From contig NC_031480.1 in the NCBI RefSeq assembly GCF_000006565.2, forward strand, positions 3,321,529 through 3,385,528: a stretch of DNA of 64,000 bases, in the 5' to 3' direction. Below are positions 58,301 to 64,000 of the stretch, piece by piece. Every line of letters starts with the position of its first letter. The stretch's first letter is position 1. A model generated the notes under the pieces. The model searched no databases. It had not been told where the DNA came from and worked only from the letters and a program-made list of their open reading frames with translations. The translations under genes were made by a program, and so were the position numbers. Source of the stretch: Toxoplasma gondii ME49. Lineage: Eukaryota; Apicomplexa; Conoidasida; Eucoccidiorida; Sarcocystidae.

Positions 58301-60404
58301 GTGAACGTCATGGTGCCGTACATGAGCTTCTTACTTCCCAAAGGTTTGTAAGTCCCCTGTCTATCAACATGGCAGTACTTCATTAGCAGGTTTCGGCGTG
58401 GTATTCGCACGTTATGGAGCTGGACGCCGCCATTATCCATGCTGTTATAGCCAAGCTTTTTGCCGATGTGAAACAACTTAACACCTGGCAAGCTTTCGTG
58501 AGTGTTTAGATCTCGGACCTGGACACAGGAGTGAGTTGACACATGACAGCAGCGACGACATGGACTGTCAAACTCACACCTGTCGAGCTGTAATCACGTT
58601 TATAAGGGAGTACCCATGATCTACAACACGACACAGGAGAGAAGAGCTATGCTGGTCAATTTGTCGCAGTTCCATCTTCATTAAATGAACAAACACCTCT
58701 ACGCAGACAGAAGCATGTGCTTATATACAGGCAGAAGCACAACGGCTGGTACGCTGCCGAATGCATCGTGCGACACGGCATCCTCTCTAACCTGAAGAAT
58801 GAAAGGGTGTACTCCGTAGTCTTTATCGTGGATTCGAAGACGGGCCATGCATACGCAGTGCGTACACGATTTCGCCAGTCCGCCAGGCCACCATTTCGTC
58901 GACTGGAGGGAGGGAGTATTAAGAACCCACTCATCAGTCTTGTCATCGAAATCTGCAGTCGTTTCTAAACCCGAAACGTTCGAACCGTGAGCCAGCTCAG
59001 TCTGACAGTAGGTGCCAATAATCCGGAAATCCTCGGCTAGAGGAACCCAGTAACGTGCCTGAGAAAAACCATGAAAGCTAAATTTGGACCTGTTTAGGTA
59101 GCGGTCCTCATGTAGAGATGCAGCCGGAAGACACCACGAAAAAGGCATGGAAATTCCACTGCATGGCCAGCATTCCATTTATGGTCGATGATGCCGCTGA
59201 ATCTGAATGTTTACTGCCATATTTCCTTAGCATCTGGTTCGTTTGCCATGAACCCCCAGCGCCAGAAGCAGCGACTCCGCGAGGAAGTCACGAACGTGTC
59301 GGAGCTATCATGCATTCAAGCAGAATGTATCTATGAATCCTTCTCTACATGCTGTTGTGTTCCTTGATGCATGCGAGATGGACTTCTGTAGTTACGCGTG
59401 AAGTAGACTAGACACGATTTAGATGCAACGACAATCGCCAAGCGCTCACAATAGAAATACCTGCGCATACGAGTAGCATCCTCATTCCATTAATGACTTC
59501 GGCAAAATATGTGAATGCCAAGTATAACTGAGACACTGCCTTGACTCATTGTTCCTGGTTCATACAGTTCACACCGTAGAAACACATTTGTGCCAGGGAG
59601 GTCTCGGTCGCTGTCGCCACGCGTGATCTTTACAACAAATCAGTCATACAGTCATGTCGTATCAACGGCAGGTAATCGACTTCGTTAGCACTGAAGCGAC
59701 CTGCGACATTCCTTATGTGTGATGCCATACGTGTCTGTCGCCCTCGGGCAGTTCCAGTGTTCTCTGTACATGAGTGTCCCAGCATGCTCACGGCACATTG
59801 CCTAAACCATACACCTACTCTTGCGAATTACGAATCTAAGAGCTTCTATAGTCGAATACACTGCCGCCGTATTTATAGATACAGAATATCATATACGTAC
59901 GCATATCCGTAGATTAGCGAACAAGGAGAATGATCCGAAGTGTCCGTTTCCTGTACAAGTTACACATGTTTACGAATAGAACGTCTGCTCGTCATCCAGT
60001 GGCGCCCTCACCTGTTCTTCATCGCACATGTTCTTTAGCGTTGGAAGGAACATTGTCAGATGAAGCATCACAAACATATCTTCCCCGGCAAGGATTTGTA
60101 GAGGACCAATAGCGTCATCACGGTCGATTAACTCCAGCTGTCGAATCACCTTAACAACCTCCTCCGCCAACCAACAGCCCCGGACGTACTGTTGAGTGGT
60201 TCCATCTGCTGACCACAAGTATCTCAGGTCAAAGGCTGGATTTCGGGCAAGGGCTAAGCGGAGCTTCGTAAGGACCGCAAAACCTTCTCGGCCATACAGT
60301 GCGTAAGTGAAATCCGGAATTCTGAATGAACATCTTTTTCTCTCGTACTCCAAATCCGGATGCACTACGGACCCGTCGAACTCTGTTGTTGCCGTCTCAC
60401 TCAT
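55338..60404 (-). CDS. ACOX: Peroxisomal acyl-CoA oxidase with C-terminal SKL
   Basis: FAD enzyme of the first peroxisomal beta-oxidation step: acyl-CoA plus O2 gives trans-2-enoyl-CoA and H2O2. Eight exons, 60404-60012, 59058-58792, 58518-58238, 57933-57744, 57260-57066, 56644-56340, 56115-55717 and 55491-55338, join in phase to give 727 residues (human ACOX1 has about 660). Family signatures include HPDLEYERKR near the start, GTYCQTELAHGSNVSGLETT (146-165), TKWWPGGLAKS (185-195), LGYNSMDNGG, RYSAVRRQF and ACGGHGF (416-422). In VATYEGD, Glu442 matches the catalytic base of human ACOX1 (TFEGE). The C-terminal oxidase domain ends in LGRYDGRVYEAL. The last residues HSKL form a canonical PTS1 peroxisomal signal. 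All expected catalytic and FAD-contact motifs are present, so the enzyme looks intact. The least certain junction is the exon 6 donor TTCCTCG/GTGGCA. Confidence 0.95.
56163..56186. repeat. (TA)n microsatellite
   Basis: About eleven TA units in the intron between ACOX exons 6 and 7. Confidence 0.85.
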
Positions 60405-63400
60405 CGTTGCATACAGGAATGTAAAAAGGCATACAAAATGAACCCTCAATGGTAGAAATCAATTTCTGCCTCGCCTGCGACGACCGGGTATGTTGTTGCC
60501 TCCACAGATTCTCTCTTATTACGGATCGCGAAGCGATGCATCAGAACAAGGCGTCAACACCTTCCAGGTCTCCGCTCAACAAACGATCCTAGTGAAGGGA
60601 GCGACGTCCGCAGCCCTCGAAATGTAATGAATACCAGAATTCGAGCCTGGTGGTGTGTAGCAGCCGTGTATTTCTCACGGGCATAGGAGAAAGACTGACA
60701 GAAAAGAATAAAGCGTTGGCCAAAAAGTGTACTTCCAAGACCACTGAACTGGATTAACACCATCAGATTTCAGCCGGTACGAACTGTCTTTAAAAGAATA
60801 ATTCGTCCTGCTGTCTAGATTTGGAAATAACAAATCGCGTTTTTCACGAACCCGCAAAGACAAAATTCGAAACAATCTTTCTGAAAAGTTGAGAGCACTT
60901 GCTTTGGGGAGGAGAGCAGGTGCACTATATTTGGTACCAAGATCAGCACGATTTACGTTTCCTGGTTTTACATGAAGCGTTCCTCAAACACATCACATGG
61001 CTATGGACAACGCAAATACAAAAAAGCGGAAAACCTGTAGAACCCGTAACTGACATGCACCGTTGAGGTATTTGTCGAACCGTTCTGCTAGCTGCAGGAA
61101 ATTCCACGTGGAGTTCAGCTTAACAGCCTTATGTGGATTTAAGGTGCTCGCGTTTCCGGCAGAGCCAAAAAGCATCGTCACGTCTCTACAGAAGACGGCG
61201 GCCACGTAGGGCCGCTTCGTGGGGTTTGATATTGCTGCTAGTAAACACGTCGGACAACGAAACAGCTGGGGTGTGTCAATTGACCAGTTGAGACGCAATT
61301 GCTCAAGGGCACGGGTGTAGGAATAAACTCGGCCAAAGTTGGTGAACTGGGAGAGTCGAAGTACCTTTTCTTTCCTTCTGTTATGCACAAAGAGAAATGC
61401 GAACCTTCTGAGGGGCACGATTCACCGTGAGGCCCAAGATATCGACGATTTCTCAGACAAAGGATAGCGTGAAAAACGAATTCTTTCTAGCTACACATTG
61501 ATGAGGACACACTTGGAGTGTGCTGGCAGAAGAAACGTGCTCAGTTTTTGTGATTAGGATTCATCAGGAATACGGTCTGCACTCCAGATGGTGGATCAAC
61601 CATGAAATGATAAACTTTTTAATGCGCTGGAGCATCTTCCTGGCACAAAAATATTGAGTTTGGTGGTACTGCGAACCGCTGTACTTCCACATGAATAATT
61701 GGTCTCAATACACTATCACTGAAGACGCCTCTGATGACATTTTGGGTTGGTGCTTGCCGTTTCAGGCAAGTGCTCATGGGATTCGAGCGATTATTCGTAT
61801 CCTGCATTATCTTGGAAAAGCAGCTTGCGGCGGGTTCGTGAAAGCGGCAGGCAAGCGTTTGCCTTCGTGCCGAGCGCAATTGGGATAGCTAAAATCTAAA
61901 GTGCTCTTTAAGCAAACGTGTTAAAGACCGATTCTCCACCTAAATGTCTGGATTTACGCAGACGGTCATGACTGAAGGTTAAGGTACTGCCACTGACTGT
62001 TTAACGTGCAGGAGATTCGTCACAACAGTTCAGGCGTGTTTTCGCACTGAGCTCTGTCATTGCAGGTGCTGCACACCTTGTCTGCAGTCCTGCCGAGACT
62101 CGATCAATAATGTGACTCTTGTTTGTAGGGCATTGGATCCTCGACGCTGACTCCGTAGAAAAGTCTTCGAGACCGTTTACGCCCGTCATAATTCAAAACT
62201 CGCTTTTGCATCTCAATAGTGTGTCGTATTCCTATACATAGAAGTTTGGACGCGGCGTAATTCCGTCAAGCATATGTTGAAGAAACGAGCTCGCCGCGAG
62301 GCGTACAGTATCATGAAATGAAGTGTATTCCTAAACCTGTAACCCGTCGAACTGGAGAGAGCGACAACTAGACTATCCGACTAATGACAACGCAAGGCGT
62401 CGGGGAAAAGCCAAGAATTTGAATATCGCTGCGAATCAAAACAGTTAGGGTCAAATTATGTATTCTTCTTTTGCTATTAGTCTACAAGCCGCCCAAACCC
62501 ATTCCATGTCTGGAAAAGTTGTGCGTATTTACTGAAGCGTCGCCGGACCGTCACCCAGGCGTTTTCTTGCTCCGGTTCCGTAAAGCAAGTGGACTCAGCA
62601 GATTCCAGATGCCAGTGCTCCGCCCAGATTCTGTCTAAAACGCTGAAGTATCCTGAAACCCCCTTCAAGTATGCGCCTCACCGAACCTGTTTTTTCTTTC
62701 ATTTAGCTCTTCAGTTTCAACTGGTAGAAGAGGTGCGCCCCTTAACATCCTCTCGACTCGCCTGTAGTTCCCGTCCCCTATGCGATTGAATGATTTTGGC
62801 GATTTAGTTGCGTGTTGAACAGGTCACCGCAAGACAAACCTGCGTGTGTTTCACTGCTTTCAAACAAACGTAGACACAGCGGTAAAACGTGACAGCGGCA
62901 ACAAACGGGGGTAAACGTGTATTGGGCCCTTTCTACGATCAGAAGTATGACACTACACTTGCGAAAGGCAAACATGAAGAAGGCGCCGATTTGCACGCAG
63001 TGTTTCACCAGGACAGTCTCTTGCAGCTGAGGACCGTTGTACGTCTCTCCCCTGAAGGTGTTGCCCAGCAATGCGAACAGGGTGAAGGGTTGAAGCTCGC
63101 GTTTGCAGAAAGAATGCAAGCATCCGCCTGTAAATGCATATATGCCGATGACGGGGAGTCGCTTGCCACAACAAAAATTTTGCCCAGACGTACGTGCTCG
63201 ATCAGCACTAACAATGCAAAACAGGAGAAATTCGATGATGGGGTGCACTACCGCTTGTGCTTGGCATAGGGGGGATGTGCAGCGTCTTACAGAAGAATGC
63301 GTCGGCATGCTCCGACGCTATCATGAACACTTTTGAAGCCGGACAATTCCCTGCTAAGCGAGGGACTGCATACGCATTCTCACAGGCACTTTGTTACATG

Positions 63401-64000
63401 CAGCAGCTACCTAGAGACGATCTACGGAGTCGTTTGCTTTCGTGCCCGAGCAGATCCAACTTCAAGCCTCGTGGTAAATGCACGTGGCTGAACACTGTGG
63501 AGACTCGCCCACACATATTCTCTTTTCTGTTGTTTTCCGGTGTCTTCGGAATTTCCTGCACGGGCAGCGTGTTTTGCGGCGACTAACCCCGCTGCCTGCT
63601 ACGGAAACGGGTGTTTCATATGCGCTTACTCTAGAGCCTCCGGACACAACGGGGTACCTAAGCTTTGACAGACACTATCTGAAGTTAAATGCTGAGGCTA
63701 ACCAATTGTGACCTCGCCACTTTATAGAACACTGCGGTACCGTCCAGAAGCCGACTGCAAACTAAGTGCATTTCGCCCGTCTTGGACCCTCTCCCAGGCC
63801 TGCGAAAGTGAGACCGATCACACCCCCTTTTCGCAGGAGCACGAGACAGAAAGCCAAGGCGGATACTCCTCCCCCAACACAGAACCTCATCGGAAAACAG
63901 GTTAGAAGCCCACGGCAACGAGACTGTCGAGACCCGCCTTTGGTGTCGCGACTTCCACCCTCGATCTTTTCCGCGAATTCGTGTGGAGGCCTGCGCTTTT
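60405..64000. other. Region upstream of ACOX, mostly no gene seen
   Basis: About 3.6 kb holding the ACOX promoter. Apart from the - strand frame at 60993-61418, listed separately, there are several overlapping frames. One is a + strand frame at 62889-63269 (starting MTAATNGGKRVLGPF). Another, in the last 300 bases, is Ser/Glu/His-rich (ESETDHTPFSQEHETESQ) and could be an exon of a gene continuing beyond the window. None has a recognisable domain. Confidence 0.4.
60993..61418 (-). CDS. Doubtful ORF upstream of ACOX, no family
   Basis: A - strand frame of 141 codons on the same strand as ACOX and about 590 bases upstream of its ATG. It reads like ordinary protein (RALEQLRLNWSIDTPQL, NPTKRPYVAAVFCRDVTMLF, NSTWNFLQLAERFDKYLNG), with a CPTC pair. 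Its first codon is GTG, so it would need an upstream exon. A pyrimidine-rich acceptor (CTTCGACTCTCCCAG) precedes FTNFGRVYSYTR, and possible donors lie after LNGA or VLQ. I found no phase-compatible link to ACOX exon 1, whose start already matches the family N-terminus. It may be the end of another gene, or chance. Confidence 0.3.
   Translation of the reverse strand: MPLRRFAFLFVHNRRKEKVLRLSQFTNFGRVYSYTRALEQLRLNWSIDTPQLFRCPTCLLAAISNPTKRPYVAAVFCRDVTMLFGSAGNASTLNPHKAVKLNSTWNFLQLAERFDKYLNGACQLRVLQVFRFFVFALSIAM

Overview
The window looks like nuclear DNA from a coccidian apicomplexan, close to Toxoplasma, Hammondia or Neospora. Coding exons are GC-rich and introns are pyrimidine-rich with GT/AG borders. 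(TA)n microsatellites sit in introns and spacers, there are long low-complexity Ser/Arg/Ala/Pro stretches, and several proteins carry signal peptides of the dense-granule kind. No operons, ribosome-binding sites, rRNA, tRNA, transposon or CRISPR array were seen. I cannot name the species from sequence alone. I rebuilt the genes by hand by linking open frames through splice sites and requiring codon phase to agree at every junction. Eight of the nine gene models carry at least one such junction; the gene at 17.3-18.4 kb has a single-exon reading frame, as does the tenth locus at 5.2-6.1 kb.

Layout. 1-3.2 kb (+): the 3' part of an unrecognised gene. 5.2-6.1 kb (+): a small secretory membrane protein. 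7.5-8.1 kb (-): a tiny one-helix protein. 11.1-14.8 kb (+): a four-helix membrane protein with a possible N-myristoylation site. 17.3-18.4 kb (-): a second secretory protein built from the same helix-hairpin module as the one at 5.2 kb. 22.7-31.0 kb (+): a very large RNA-binding protein with an SR-rich region, one RRM, seven zinc fingers and Pro/Gly- and Ala-rich tails. 33.5-36.1 kb (-): PCNA. 38.0-42.3 kb (+): NOP56, the box C/D snoRNP core protein. 45.8-54.0 kb (+): a TRAIP-type RING E3 ligase in ten exons. 55.3-60.4 kb (-): acyl-CoA oxidase ending in the peroxisomal signal SKL. 60.4-64 kb holds only doubtful open frames.

How the genes fit together. Most are independent housekeeping genes: replication (PCNA and TRAIP), ribosome biogenesis (NOP56), RNA processing (the zinc-finger/RRM protein) and peroxisomal lipid oxidation (ACOX). 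PCNA and NOP56 are divergent across about 1.9 kb. TRAIP and ACOX are convergent. The least explained material is the pair of secretory hairpin proteins, the eight-ligand zinc-finger module repeated seven times, the myristoylation-type membrane protein, and a 19-bp pyrimidine-rich minisatellite inside a TRAIP intron.
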